Below, one piece after another: positions 34,721 through 47,000 of a stretch of DNA of 64,000 nt. How positions within the stretch are numbered: the first letter of the stretch is position 1; each line of letters starts with the position of its first letter. Under the pieces are notes generated by a model. It saw nothing but the letters and a program-made list of their open reading frames with translations, had not been told where the DNA came from and made no database searches. The DNA is from CBDHEY01 sp965262305. Its GTDB lineage: Bacteria > Pseudomonadota > Gammaproteobacteria > Pseudomonadales > Cellvibrionaceae. Where the stretch lies: contig CBDHEY010000002.1 of NCBI GenBank assembly GCA_965262305.1, forward strand, positions 1,178,001 to 1,242,000, given 5' to 3'. Both the position numbers and the translations under genes were made by a program.

Positions 34721-37015
34721 ATGGTAGCGATTGTAGCAGGCGCAGGATTAGGATTACTTGAAACGACAGCGCTCGCGGGGGCTGGTAGTCTTGGTCAAGT
34801 TAATGGCACTTCTGCGGTCAACCTCACTACAGGGAACCTTGTTCTTCAGTTTAGTGATGAAACTCTCGCGGGTTCAGCGGGAAATCTGAATCATTTACGA
34901 ACCTATAATGCCCTCGGCAATAGAAACGACGGTGATGCGGACCAATGGCGTTGGTTAGGTGAAAAACGAATATTAGGTAATGATGGTGAGGCCCAGATCA
35001 GCCGTATTACTGGCGATGGTCACACCGCGACCTACACCCGTGTGGGTAATGTTTATGTCTCTGCAGAAGGTGGTGGTGCAGATGACACAATCAGGTTTGA
35101 TGCAGAAAATAACCAGTGGGTTTGGACAGAGGGCACCTCAAAAGTAGAAGAGCGATACGATGTTACTAGCGGTTGGATTATAAGTTCTAGAGATACTTCT
35201 GGACACGGTTTTGACTATACATTCGTAAACGATTTACTGACGCGAGTAACGGATGTTATATCAGGACAAGCTATTGAGTTAATTTATGGTACTCAAGCTG
35301 ATGGTAATGCAAATGGTAAACTGCTTCGAGTCGATACTTTACTGGCAGACTCAAACCAAGTCTCAACGCTGCTTCGCCAAGTTTCATATTCCTATTATGA
35401 TAGTGGTTTATTGCATGAAGTGAGAACGGATTTAGATCCGCGAAATACACTTGAAACCGATGTTTATGTCACGACCTATTCCTACAAAGCTGGTTCAAGT
35501 TATGTAGAAACCATTACACAAAGCGATGGTACAACGGCCTCATATACTTACTATGATGATGGGAAACTAGAGTCTGTCACTGATGCAGCTGGTACGACTT
35601 CGTTTACATACAACAATCTAATGACTGTTGTTTCTAATGGCGAAAACGAGGTCTCTTTATATAGCTATAATTCTGATGGCTATATTACGCAAGTGGTAAA
35701 TGGTTCAGGTAGTCCAGATGCAACAGTCATGGACTATACCTACTACCCTAACTCAAATAATGTTCATACCGTTACCAATGGTGATCAGGTAATCACTTAT
35801 ACATACGATGGCAATAGTAATTTACTTAGCGAAACTGATACGCTTGGAAATCAAATTACTTACACCTATTCTGAAAATCTGCTTCAAACCGAAACTCGCT
35901 ATGTTGAAGGGGAAGCGCAAACTATACGTTATGTCTATGACGGACAGCTTCTGCGTTTTGTTATTTCTGCTGAAGGTTTTGTCAGCGAAAGCCGATATAA
36001 TGCACTTGGGCAAGTCACGCAAAGTATTCAATACAGCCGTCAAAGTTATAGTGTTGATGGGCTAAACCATTCATTCGTCCCTGATTTATCTACGCTAGAA
36101 GCATGGGTAAATGGCATTGCGGATAAATCAACTATCCAGCTAACTGAGTTTGGGTACGATCACTTAGGCCACGTTATTCGCCAGGTTTCCTATTCCAATG
36201 TGGATTCTCAAGGGAGTGGTATTTTAGATGATCAAGCTAACGTCAGTGAATATGTTTACAACTCCTATGGTGAATTGACTCAGACCATTGAAGGGAGTAA
36301 CCAATCAATTGTTACTGATGGTTTGACTCTAAACTTTGACGCATCTTCAGCGCAACAAGAACAAATACTATGGAGACCAGAAAGTAATAGTTCAGTTACA
36401 AATTTTGTGTTTGATACTCGTGACGATCAGTTAGTGAATACCTCGAGTAAATTTGCAGGAATTCTTAAGGCCTATGAGTTTTCAGGTGGTCGAATTGAAC
36501 TTGAGAATTTGAATGGAAATCACGAATCACTCGCAGACTTACCCGGCGATCCTTCTCGTTCGAGTGGTAGTTTTGAAATTTGGTTTAAAGCTGATGATTT
36601 AAACGACCATGATGTTCTATACGAAACTGGAGGGAGCTGGGATGGCCTGTCTATTACGTTGAATGGCACGATCTTAGGTTTCGATGTGAAGAACCGTTCA
36701 GACAGTGTTCGAATAACGAATGACCTCGCTGACTTTGGTATTGATCCGACAGAAGATTTTGTACAAGTAGTTGGAGTGGTGAATGACAGAGGAAATGTAC
36801 TGCTCTATGCAAACGGTCAACTATTACACACAGATACTACTGGTGTGATTAATGATTGGGCGGGTGGAGATCCGTCTGGACTCGGTGCAATGGCCGGGGG
36901 TGTGCCTTTTGCGGGTGCTGATCGATTTGAGGGGACAAATTGCCGCATTTCGCTTTTACGAACGCGCACTATCCGGTGCAGATGTAATGAACAACTTTGC
37001 AGCAATGGAAAGTAG
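34721..37015 (+). CDS. Giant YD-repeat/LysM protein, segment 1 (N-terminus and LamG domain)
   Basis: The true start of the giant gene: ATG with a strong TAGGAGCG ribosome binding site 8 bp upstream. The N-terminus (MVAIVAGAGLGLLETTAL) is Gly/Ala-rich without a clear signal peptide. A beta-rich region containing SAVNLTTGNLVLQFSDETL leads into YD repeats such as YTYYDDGKLESVTDAAG. A concanavalin/LamG-like domain begins about residue 550 (SGSFEIWFKADDLND, LLYANGQLLHTD). The natural frame breaks at a G4 run (36931-36934). One G fewer would join the domain to segment 2; the last ~25 codons here are off-frame. Confidence 0.85.
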   Translation: MVAIVAGAGLGLLETTALAGAGSLGQVNGTSAVNLTTGNLVLQFSDETLAGSAGNLNHLRTYNALGNRNDGDADQWRWLGEKRILGNDGEAQISRITGDGHTATYTRVGNVYVSAEGGGADDTIRFDAENNQWVWTEGTSKVEERYDVTSGWIISSRDTSGHGFDYTFVNDLLTRVTDVISGQAIELIYGTQADGNANGKLLRVDTLLADSNQVSTLLRQVSYSYYDSGLLHEVRTDLDPRNTLETDVYVTTYSYKAGSSYVETITQSDGTTASYTYYDDGKLESVTDAAGTTSFTYNNLMTVVSNGENEVSLYSYNSDGYITQVVNGSGSPDATVMDYTYYPNSNNVHTVTNGDQVITYTYDGNSNLLSETDTLGNQITYTYSENLLQTETRYVEGEAQTIRYVYDGQLLRFVISAEGFVSESRYNALGQVTQSIQYSRQSYSVDGLNHSFVPDLSTLEAWVNGIADKSTIQLTEFGYDHLGHVIRQVSYSNVDSQGSGILDDQANVSEYVYNSYGELTQTIEGSNQSIVTDGLTLNFDASSAQQEQILWRPESNSSVTNFVFDTRDDQLVNTSSKFAGILKAYEFSGGRIELENLNGNHESLADLPGDPSRSSGSFEIWFKADDLNDHDVLYETGGSWDGLSITLNGTILGFDVKNRSDSVRITNDLADFGIDPTEDFVQVVGVVNDRGNVLLYANGQLLHTDTTGVINDWAGGDPSGLGAMAGGVPFAGADRFEGTNCRISLLRTRTIRCRCNEQLCSNGK

Positions 37016-37439
37016 AGCAGTACTTTCATCGACGGCATTTGATGGATTAGGTCGTGTTACTCAAGTGGTCAGTACGACTGGTTCGGTTACCACAAATTAC
37101 GATGTTCCAGGACAAATCCGCGTGACTAATGACACTACTGGTCTATCGGTCGTTAGTGCCTATGATAGTCACGGCAGAATCACAAGTGTTACATCCAGTG
37201 CAAATAATGAAAACCGAATTACAACCAGTTTCTACGATGATGCTGGGCGCATAGTAATGGTTGAAAATGCGGAAGGCGGACGAATTTTTACGGTCTATGA
37301 CAATGCCGGTCGCGTTGCCTATACCATTGACCCCGAAGGTTCTGTAAGTGGAATAAAATATGATTCAGAGGGTTTGATCGTTGAGGAAAAGAGCATATGC
37401 TACCCAGGTTTCGGATCAAGACAGAGATTCCTGGTTTAA
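36852..37439 (+). CDS. Giant YD-repeat protein, segment 2 (frameshifted)
   Basis: A continuation of segment 1 in the +1 frame. Codons before about 36935 are off-frame noise. From GQIAAFRFYERALSGADVMN, the end of the LamG-like domain, the sequence is natural and continues with YD repeats (YDSHGRITSVTSSANNENR, YDDAGRIVMVENAEGG). The frame breaks again at A4 (37387-37390). Removing one A gives the family-like join VEERAYATQ. No ribosome binding site supports the apparent start, so this is a fragment of one broken or mis-sequenced gene. Confidence 0.8.
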   Translation: MIGRVEIRLDSVQWPGVCLLRVLIDLRGQIAAFRFYERALSGADVMNNFAAMESRAVLSSTAFDGLGRVTQVVSTTGSVTTNYDVPGQIRVTNDTTGLSVVSAYDSHGRITSVTSSANNENRITTSFYDDAGRIVMVENAEGGRIFTVYDNAGRVAYTIDPEGSVSGIKYDSEGLIVEEKSICYPGFGSRQRFLV

Positions 37440-38091
37440 TGGTACAGATGTTCACGTTAACACTGCCAATATAGTTTCAAATGATGCTGAAGATAGGTAT
37501 ACGTCTTATGTCTATGATGAGGCAGGAAGATTAACCTCTAGCGTTCAAGCAAATGATTTCAATGATATTGTCGTTTCCAATACCTATGATGGTGGTTCTC
37601 AGTTAACCGATTCAGTAACCGGAAATAGAACTACGCAATTTTTCTATGACGACGATGGTCGACTCATTGCAACTGTAAATGCGGAAAACTATTTAACAAC
37701 CAACACATATGATAGTGCTGGTCGCATGGTTTCGACTACGACATACCCGTCTGTTGTAACCAATGTAACGAATAATGTTGATGCCATGATTGCCGAAGCA
37801 TCTTCAGACAATATTGCTACTGAAAATACCGACGTACCCCTAACAAGTTATTATTTTTACGATAGCCAAGGTCGTCAAATTGGCAATGTAAATGAGCAGG
37901 GCTTTTTAACAGAAGTTGAATTCGATGCGTTAAATCGTGTTACCTACAGCCATAGCTATATGACAGCTGTTCAAGTTAATCCAGGAGATACTTTATCTTC
38001 TTTAACATTACGGGCAAGTGCTGAAGGTGTTCGTACGAGTGCAACACACTTTGGTGTGGATGGGCGTGTTTTTAGAAACTGTTTCCCATGA
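37381..38091 (+). CDS. Giant YD-repeat protein, segment 3 (frameshifted)
   Basis: A continuation in the next +1 frame. YD repeats are clear, for example YDEAGRLTSSVQANDFND, YDDDGRLIATVNAENY and YDSAGRMVSTTTYPS. The frame breaks near the T5 run at 38069-38073 (or the A3 run at 38076-38078). One base fewer restores DGRVLETVSHDGT, a plausible YD-repeat join. The apparent TTG start is inside segment 2 and has no independent support. Confidence 0.8.
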   Translation: MRKRAYATQVSDQDRDSWFNGTDVHVNTANIVSNDAEDRYTSYVYDEAGRLTSSVQANDFNDIVVSNTYDGGSQLTDSVTGNRTTQFFYDDDGRLIATVNAENYLTTNTYDSAGRMVSTTTYPSVVTNVTNNVDAMIAEASSDNIATENTDVPLTSYYFYDSQGRQIGNVNEQGFLTEVEFDALNRVTYSHSYMTAVQVNPGDTLSSLTLRASAEGVRTSATHFGVDGRVFRNCFP

Positions 38092-41000
38092 TGGAACGGT
38101 TAATAAAAATATTTATGATGCAGCAGGTCGCTTAGTCTTAACGATATTCGCAGAGGGCACTGAAGACGAAGTAAAGTCATTTTCTACGTTTAATGCTTTT
38201 GGCGATGCATTGGGGGCGGTTGGGGGCGTTGGTGCAGACACCTTAGCTAATAATTCTACTGGTGCTTCTCTAAATGCAGCAATTGATCAATATGGTAATA
38301 CTGTTGTTTATGATGGTTTAGGTCGCACCCTTGTTGTAAAAGGACCAGCGCCTGAACCTGGAGCTCCTCAGTCTAAAACCTATTTTTATTATGATGATGC
38401 TAGTCGCATTCGATTCGCTATAAATGCACTCGGTGAAGTGACTGAAACTCTATACAATGCATTCGGTCAGGTTACCGAGGTACGTCAGTTAATCAATCGT
38501 ATACCAACAAATATCTTAAACCAACTAACTGGTGGTGATGAACACGCTTTCCTTTCTTTATTTGGTGGAAATCTTGAAGGTAGCCTATACGATGCACCTG
38601 AATCTGTCGATGTCGTCACTGGATATCAAGTTACTTTTACGGCCGCAAATGACAGTGAAGCCATTTACGATTCATCTTCTGATCAAATTGTTACGGGCTA
38701 CCGCACTCCTGTATACGACACTCTTCTCGAATATCAAATTGCAACTGGGTTTATTCAAACGTCTGACGAAAGAACCGGAAGTGTGCCTATCGTAGAACAG
38801 CAAAGTTCTTTGAACTTTGTGCGTAACGAAGATACAGATATTGCTTACACGAGTGGCCAATCCATAACCGTCAATGAAGGATCGCCTTACGGAGTGAATG
38901 TCACCTATCAAACAGGTGATAGTACTCCAATCTATACCACAGAACAGCGTGAGGTCCAGGTTGGTACGGAGGTATTTGATGCAGTCCCTTATGGTGTGAC
39001 GGACTTTACTCCAGTTACTCGCACACGACAAGAAGAGCAAATCAGCCATTACATTATCACTGATACGCCCGATCGCGGCAGCACGGAAATTGTTGAATAT
39101 CAAGACAACTGGATTAATAACGGCAATAGCACAGTGACAGATGTCGCCTACAGCGACGGCGATTTTGCAACCTTTAATGAACCCTATGGGTTGAATGGAA
39201 CTTATCGAACTGGAACCAGTACTGAGATAATCGATACTCAGGACGTTGAAGTTCAGGTTGGTACGGAAATCGTAAATGAACGACCTATCTACGGAGATTA
39301 TACCGTAGTGCAGCAGACTAGAGATGTCGAGGTGATCGATAGGTATATCATCACTGATACGCCTCAGCGTGGCAGTACTGAAATTGTTAACTACCAAGAC
39401 AACTGGGTTAACAATGGCATCACCAGGGAAACGAATACAGCATATTCTGACGGTGACTTCATCACACTAAACGAACCCTATGGTCTAAATGGTTCTTTCC
39501 GCACCGGAGATAGTACTGAAATAATTTCGCAGCAAGACGTTACTGTGCAAGTGGGTACGGAAATTGTTAATGAGCGCCCTACCTATGGCGACTATACCGT
39601 TGTCCAGCAAACACGCGATGTGGAAGTTATAGATCGTTACATCATTACTGATACACCCCAAAGGGGAAGTACTGAAATTGTTAACTATCAAGATAATTGG
39701 GTAGATCGTGGTGATTCAAGGGAAACGAGTACTTCTTATTCTGAAGGACAATCGATTACTTTAAGCGAGCCCTATGGTCTTAATGGCAGCTTCCGCACTG
39801 GGAACAGCACCGAGATCATTTCTACACATGAAGTTGAACGCCAGATTGGAACAGAAATAGTTGATGAGCGTCCTACCTATGGCGACTACACGGTCGTGCA
39901 ACAAACTCGCGATGTAGAAGTTATTGACCGTTACATTATTACCGATACGCCACAACGTGGCAGCACTGAAATCGTAAACTATGAAGACAACTGGGTTAAC
40001 AATGGTAAGAACACAGTAACAAGCACCCGTTATACGCAAGGGCAATCTATTACTCTTAATGACCCTTATGGACATAGTGGTACTTTTCAAACAGGAAACA
40101 GTACAGAAATTATTTCTGTTGGACAGAGAGAAGAACAGGTCGGGACTGAAATTGTTAACGAGCGCCCAACTTATGGTGACTACACAGTGGTGCAACAGAC
40201 TCGTGATGTTGAAGTTATTGACCGTTACATTATTACCGATACACCACAACGAGGAAGCACAGAAATTGTTAACTATCAAGATAATTGGGTTAACAACGGT
40301 AAGGACACGGTAACCAGTACTCGCTACACGCAAGGTCAGTTTATTACATTAAATGACCCATACGGACACAATGGTACGTTCCAAACAGGAAATAGTACGG
40401 AAATAATTGCTATCGGACAAAGGGAAGAACAGGTAGGGACAGAAATTGTTAATGAGCGTCCGATCTATGGAGACTATACAGTAGTTCAACAGACACGCCA
40501 GGTAGAAGTTATTGACCGATATATAACAACTACAACGCCGCAGCGAGGCAGTTCGGAGATTGTTAATTATCAAGACAACTGGGTTTACTCTGGTTCGAAT
40601 GTCACGACTGATAATCGTTATAGTCAAGGCGACACGATTACGCTAAATCAACCTTATGGTTTTAATGGTACTTTCCAAACCGGCAATAGTACTGAAATTC
40701 GAGAAACGATTCAGGTTACACAACAAACGGGAACTCGAATTGTAGATACTCGACCAACATATGGAGCCTATACAGAAGTTACTCAGTACCGCCAAGAAGA
40801 GCAAATTACGGGCTATCGTACGACGAGCACGTCTCAAAGAGGAAGTACACCAATATACGAAAATGTCCTTGCTTACAGTCACACAGTGAGGACTAGTAGC
40901 GATTACGATAATGGTGATTCCTATCGACCTTACGGTTCTAGTATTACCTATACGACTGGTGACAGCACTGCCGTATGGAGTACCAGAGATACAGATCAGC

Positions 41001-44000
41001 GTGAAATTATAGGTTATCGTTCTGGACCTTATGGATCTCAAATCCCCATTTATGGTGACCCTATTCAAGAAAGTTATATTTCTGGGTATGACACGCCACT
41101 TTATCGCACAGAGCAGCAGATTACCGGTTATCGTACACCTATATACCAAATGGTGGATGTGCCCTACACGGCTTATCAAATTCCAGTCTATGGCCTTGTT
41201 GACCAAGAAATTGTTACTGGTTACAGCACGCCAATCTATGTTAATGAACCAATCGAAGTTATCACTTATCGAACGCCTGTATATGTGATGGTTGACGAAG
41301 TTTATGATGCTTATGAAGTACCTGTATATGGCATGGTCGACTACGAATATGTCTCAGGTTATCGCACTCCTTTGTTTGATAACGAACCAATCGAAATTAT
41401 CACGTACAACACACCGGTTTATGTCACTGTTCAGGAAAACTACGATGCTTACGAAGTACCTGTATTTGGTATGGTGGATTACGAGTATGTTTCTGGTTAT
41501 AACACGCCACTATTTGATAACGAACCAATCGAGATTATCACATACAATACACCTGTGTATGTCACTGTTCAGGAAACTTACGATGCATACGAAGTTCCTG
41601 TCTTTGGTATGGTTTCAGAAGATTATGTTTCTGGTTACAACACACCAATTTATAGAAATGAACCGATAGAAATTATCACCTACAACACACCTGTGTATGT
41701 AACGGTGCAAGAAAATTATGATGCTTATGAGATCCCAGTCTACGGCACAGTGTCGGAAGACTACGTCTCTGGCTATAGCACACCAATATTCGAAAACGAA
41801 CCAATCGAAATTATCACATATAACACACCTATTTATGTGACGGTTCAAGAAACCTATGATGCTTACGAGATTCCAGTTTTCGGTATAGAACAACAAGAGT
41901 ATGTTTCTGGCTATAACACACCACTCTACGATAACGAACCGATAGAGATCATTACATATCGTACCCCAGTATATGAAATGGTCGATGTGGAATACACAGC
42001 ATATGAAGTGCCTGTGTATGAAACACAAGACTTCCAGGTGCTTACTGGCTACAGCACGCCATTATATAGAGAGACAGTTGATGATGTTGTTGTGGGCTAT
42101 ACCACACCAATTTTGGAGTGGGTTGATAAGACTGGTTTAGATGGTTACGACGGTGAAATCTATAATCAACGAGAATCACAGCGGATTGTTGATCATATTA
42201 TAACGGAAGAGCAATTACCTGGAAGTACGCCAGTATTTTCCAATAACCAAAGCGAAGTTATTACTGGATATAACACACCGATAACGCAATCATTGTCGAT
42301 GGCATATGATGTGGTAACCAAAACTACATATAACCAACTCGGTCTCGTAGCGACTCAAACCGATGGCGTTGGCAATACCACAAGATTTGAATACGATCAG
42401 TATGGCCAACTTTCGGATGTGTATTCCCCGTTTGAAGGGCAAGAAGTTCGCACTCATAATGTTTATGACAGACTTGGTCGACTTGTTCAAAGTTACGCAG
42501 ATTACAATGGCGAAAATCAACTATTAACGCAAACCTCTTATGATGCGTTTGGTCGTGTTATCGCAATTACTGATCCGAATCAACAAACTGTTCGAACAGA
42601 ATATACAGACTTTGGTCGCGAAATCGTTGTTATTGATCCGCTAAATCGTCGACGAACAACACGTTTTGATGCGCTTGGTCGTCAGCTATCAGTTACCAAT
42701 GCTTTAGATCAAACAACTAGTTACAGTTATGATGATGTTAATCGTTCAGTTACAGTAACGACACCAGAAGGAATAAGCATTTCCACATACACCTCCCGTA
42801 CCGGACAAACTCTACGAGTGGAAGATGGAAAAGAAAATACAACGGAATACAGCTATAACAGTGATGGAAATCTAGAGACGGTTGTTAATTTCGTAGGTGG
42901 GCAATCACTTACCACTGAAAATGAGTATTACAACAACGGCGTATTAAAGCAAACGACCGATGCAAATGGCCATTCCGTTATTTTCAAATACGATGCCGCA
43001 AATCGAATGGTGGAACAAATTGTTGACCCATCAGAAATCGATGGTGGGTTTAATGCCAATGCACTAAATATTGTTACGCAATACGAATTTGATGCAATAG
43101 GTCGACAAGTACTTGTGCGCAATGCCGCTGGTGTAGACGACGTTGAAGCTGTTACTCAATATATTTATGACAACAATGGCCGCGTATCTCAAGTTATTTC
43201 GGACCCTAATGGTTTAGGCTTAAGTACAAAGTATGTGTATAACGATGCTGGTAATCAGGTTCGGGTTGAAAGAGGCAGTCTAGAAAATACTGCGCAGCAG
43301 GTGACCGAATATATCTATGATTCCTTAGGTCGAATCGTTCAGGAAATAGTTGACCCAGATGCATATCGCTATAATGATCTTGGCGAAGTGCTCATTGGTA
43401 CAGCAGTTAACAGTGCGAGAAATTTAAATCTGACGACGGAATATCGATACGATGCAAATGGTAATGTTACTCGTGTGATTAATTCTACCGGCGAAAGTGC
43501 TTGGTCAGTTTATGATGATGCCAATCAGTTAAGCTATTCTGTCAATGCGTTGGGTTACGTAGTTGAATTTGTGTATGACGATAATGGTAATCTCTCGTAC
43601 ACGAGAGATTATGCTGCTGCAATAAATGTTTCTGGTTGGAACGGTTCAAATCACGATGTCAAAACCACCGCAGATATTGAATCACAGCTTCTTATAATTA
43701 CTGATAACACACACGATCGCCAAACTTACAATGTTTATGATGATGATAGTCGCAAGCGATTCACTGTCACCTATACCGGTGAAGGCGTATCAAATACTGG
43801 CGAGTGGGTTGTAACTGAAAGCATTTTTGACGAAAACGGCAATGTCGTTGAATCTCGTCGTTTTGATGCTACCTTGTCAAACAGTGCTTTGGCCAGTATA
43901 AACGTCGAGAATGTTATCGTTGAATCTGATCTCATAACGGCTCTCCAAAATGCAGGTGTAACGAATTCGAATTTAGGGTCAGATACACGTCGCACCCATT

Positions 44001-47000
44001 TCATCTATGACGAGCTAAGCCGATTGGTATTTACTGTTAATGGCGAAGGTTATGTAACAGAAAATAAATATGATTTGGTTGGTAATGTCACGGAACAAAT
44101 TTACTATGCTAATCAAACGTCAGCAATTGACGGATCCATTACATCTTCAGCAAGCGATCGTTCGACAATATACCGCTATGATGCGGCTAACCGACTTACT
44201 GAAGAACTGTCCTCATTTATCGGAAACAACGAGTTAATAACCAGTGATGGAAACACCTATTCGGGCCGAATTAAACGTATTACAGAATACAATGAACTAG
44301 GTCAAGTTGTTATCTTGCGTGAAGGAATTATTGAACGTAATGAAAATAATTTAAGTTTAGATGTCTATACCGATGCCCGCACAACCGCTTACGAATACGA
44401 TGAAGTGGGCCAGCAAGTTAAAACAACCTTAGCGGGTTGGTATGATTCCGTTGACGAACGTTTCCATGCGAACAATGCCGCTGGGCGTTATCAACGAACG
44501 GTTGAAGTCGAATACGATGACGTAGGAAATGCAATACGTAACAAGGTACAAATCGCCGATGGCGAATATTCATATCAATATAAAATTTACGATAGCATTG
44601 GACGCGAAATTTTCGATATTGATGCTTTGGGTCATGTTACCGGTATGGTCTATGATGCGTTTGGTAATGTTCAATTTGAAACACGTTACAGTGAAGATGT
44701 TATCGTCCCGAGCAATGAAAATGCAACGCCATCTCATGACTCTGTGCTCGCGTTGGTTAATACCGATCTTAATTCTAGAACGGTCGAAAGCGTTTATGAT
44801 GCGCTTGGGCGCAAGACCTCAGTGCTGTTACCAGAAACCGGTACCGGTCGACCAGAAACGAATTTTATTTACAATGCCTTTGGTGAAGTCGTTCAACAAA
44901 GTCTGCGCATCGATAGCACAACTACCGCTGATTCGTATAACTATTATGATGCTATTGGTCGGGTCATCGCAACGGTAGACCCTGAAGGCTATGGTACGGA
45001 AATAGAATACGATGCTTTGGGCAATAGTGTTCAGACAACTGAATATGCTGTTGCTGCTCAATCGGTGAGTATTGATAACAAACCCACCTTTACATCTTCT
45101 TCAGAAGATCGAGTTATCGAGTTTATTTATGATCGAATGGGGCGCGTCACTGACACGATCCAGAAAGGTATTAATTATGTTGATATTAGCCTAGTCGGAG
45201 CCGGTAACGCCGGTGGCGGTGATCGGAATGTTTCAATTACCGAGCACAATAATGCTGATTTGATCTTGTCTAGAACGGGCTACAACGCCTTTGGTGAAAC
45301 CGCTTGGATCGAAGATGCTGCTGATAATGTTACTACTACAACCTATGATAATTTAGGTCGAACTAAGCAGGTTATCGAGCCAGAAAGAGTGATTGGAACC
45401 CCTTCAGCTAGTGATTTTGATCCGTTTTTAAATACAGCAGCCGAAACACCAGTTACCATATTTAAGTACGATATTTTCGGTAATATCCTTGAACAAAGTC
45501 GAGGTCATGCAAATGGTACTGATACCATCACAATTCGCGCTGAGTATGATCACCAAGGAAATCAAATCAAAACCTGGGACGGTGAAAACCACCTAACCGA
45601 ATTTGGCGTGGATTTTAATGGTCGAGTTATTCGTGAATTTGTCGACGTAAATGTGACAAATACCGATCTCGCCTATCAGCACAGAGTGGAACAGCAATAT
45701 CAATACGATGCGGTTGGTCGGCAGTTAGTTAATCTAACTATCTATGATGATGTTGACGGTACTGCAAAGCAAAGCGGTATGCGCGTTATCTACAATAGCT
45801 TTGGTGAGATTGTCCAAGAAGACAAAATCTGGGGTGATGTTGGCGGACAACTAAATAGCGCTATTAGTAAAACAGTAGTCTACGACGATGCTGGTAGAGT
45901 CCAAAGCACAAGAGATATTAGCGGTTTACAAATTCTAAGTTACGATCTCGCTGGACGAAATATCCGTGTGCAGCATGGTGGTTCGTTGACAAGTGCTTCT
46001 GGTGCGCGTGTTACTGAAATGGAATATGACTTACTCGATCGCGTGACAACACAACGACTACCACATCATGATGGTGCCCTCAACGGTGTGAACGTGCATC
46101 CCGTTATACAGCGAGGTTATGATCGTTGGGGTAACATAGCATTTGTAGTTGATGCAGCTGGTAATCGTACAGAGTATACCTATAACTATCTGAACAAATT
46201 GGTAAGTGAAACTGGCCCTGAAACGCGAGCGGTCGATGCGAACTATGCTGAATTTGAGGTTCAGGTTACTCGAAATATTGGCTACGATATTTTAGGTCGA
46301 GAAGTGTCGCAGTATCACGCTGCCTATAATACTCGCGGTACCGCGGCTGCCAATGATGATTTATTGACAGCGGAGAAATCGAGTTATCAACTCTATGATT
46401 CAGCGAGCAACGTCGTTCATACAATAGACGGAACACAAAAGCTCACGAGTTTTGCTTATGATATTCATGCCAATAAAATTGGTGTGCGTGATGGTGCTGG
46501 TGTCGTGAGTTTATTGGATTACGATGCGAACGGACAGCTTGTTGAACAAGCTGTTCTTCGTCAATCAAATGTTGAAGAAGTTATTTCTCAAACCGTAGAT
46601 ATTTATGGGTCTGGTTCCACAAGCTATAGTAACTTTATTGTTACGAAGGAAGAGTACAACGGCTTTTCTAGTGGTCAGACAGCAAATACAAAAGTAGTGC
46701 TCAATGCTTATCGTTATGATGCTGTAGGGAATCGTTATGCAGAAATTAATTCTGCTGACCACGCTAATTTTTATGAGTTCGATTCTCGAGGTAATATCTT
46801 AGTTAAACAGGATGTGATCGGAACTCAGACACACATGCGTTACGATGCCTTCAACAATAAAACTGACGATGGACCTCTTGTCGATGTCTTTGATCATACC
46901 GAAACAGATACGATTACCTACATCGACCATTACGGAAACCAACAAACTGATACAGTCACCAACTACATTACTGAAGAATTAGTTATTGGAGATCATTGGA

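Noticed and set aside
38672..42028. Several long minus-strand frames opposite the repeat arrays (for example 38672-39397, 39761-40333, 40643-41206)
   Set aside because: They are antisense shadows of the repetitive coding sequence; their translations are low-complexity, share the period of the arrays and lack start signals.
38963..42070. Regularly spaced repeats that might be taken for a CRISPR-like or satellite array
   Set aside because: The periods are multiples of three inside an open frame, the copies differ at synonymous sites, and there are no unique spacers.
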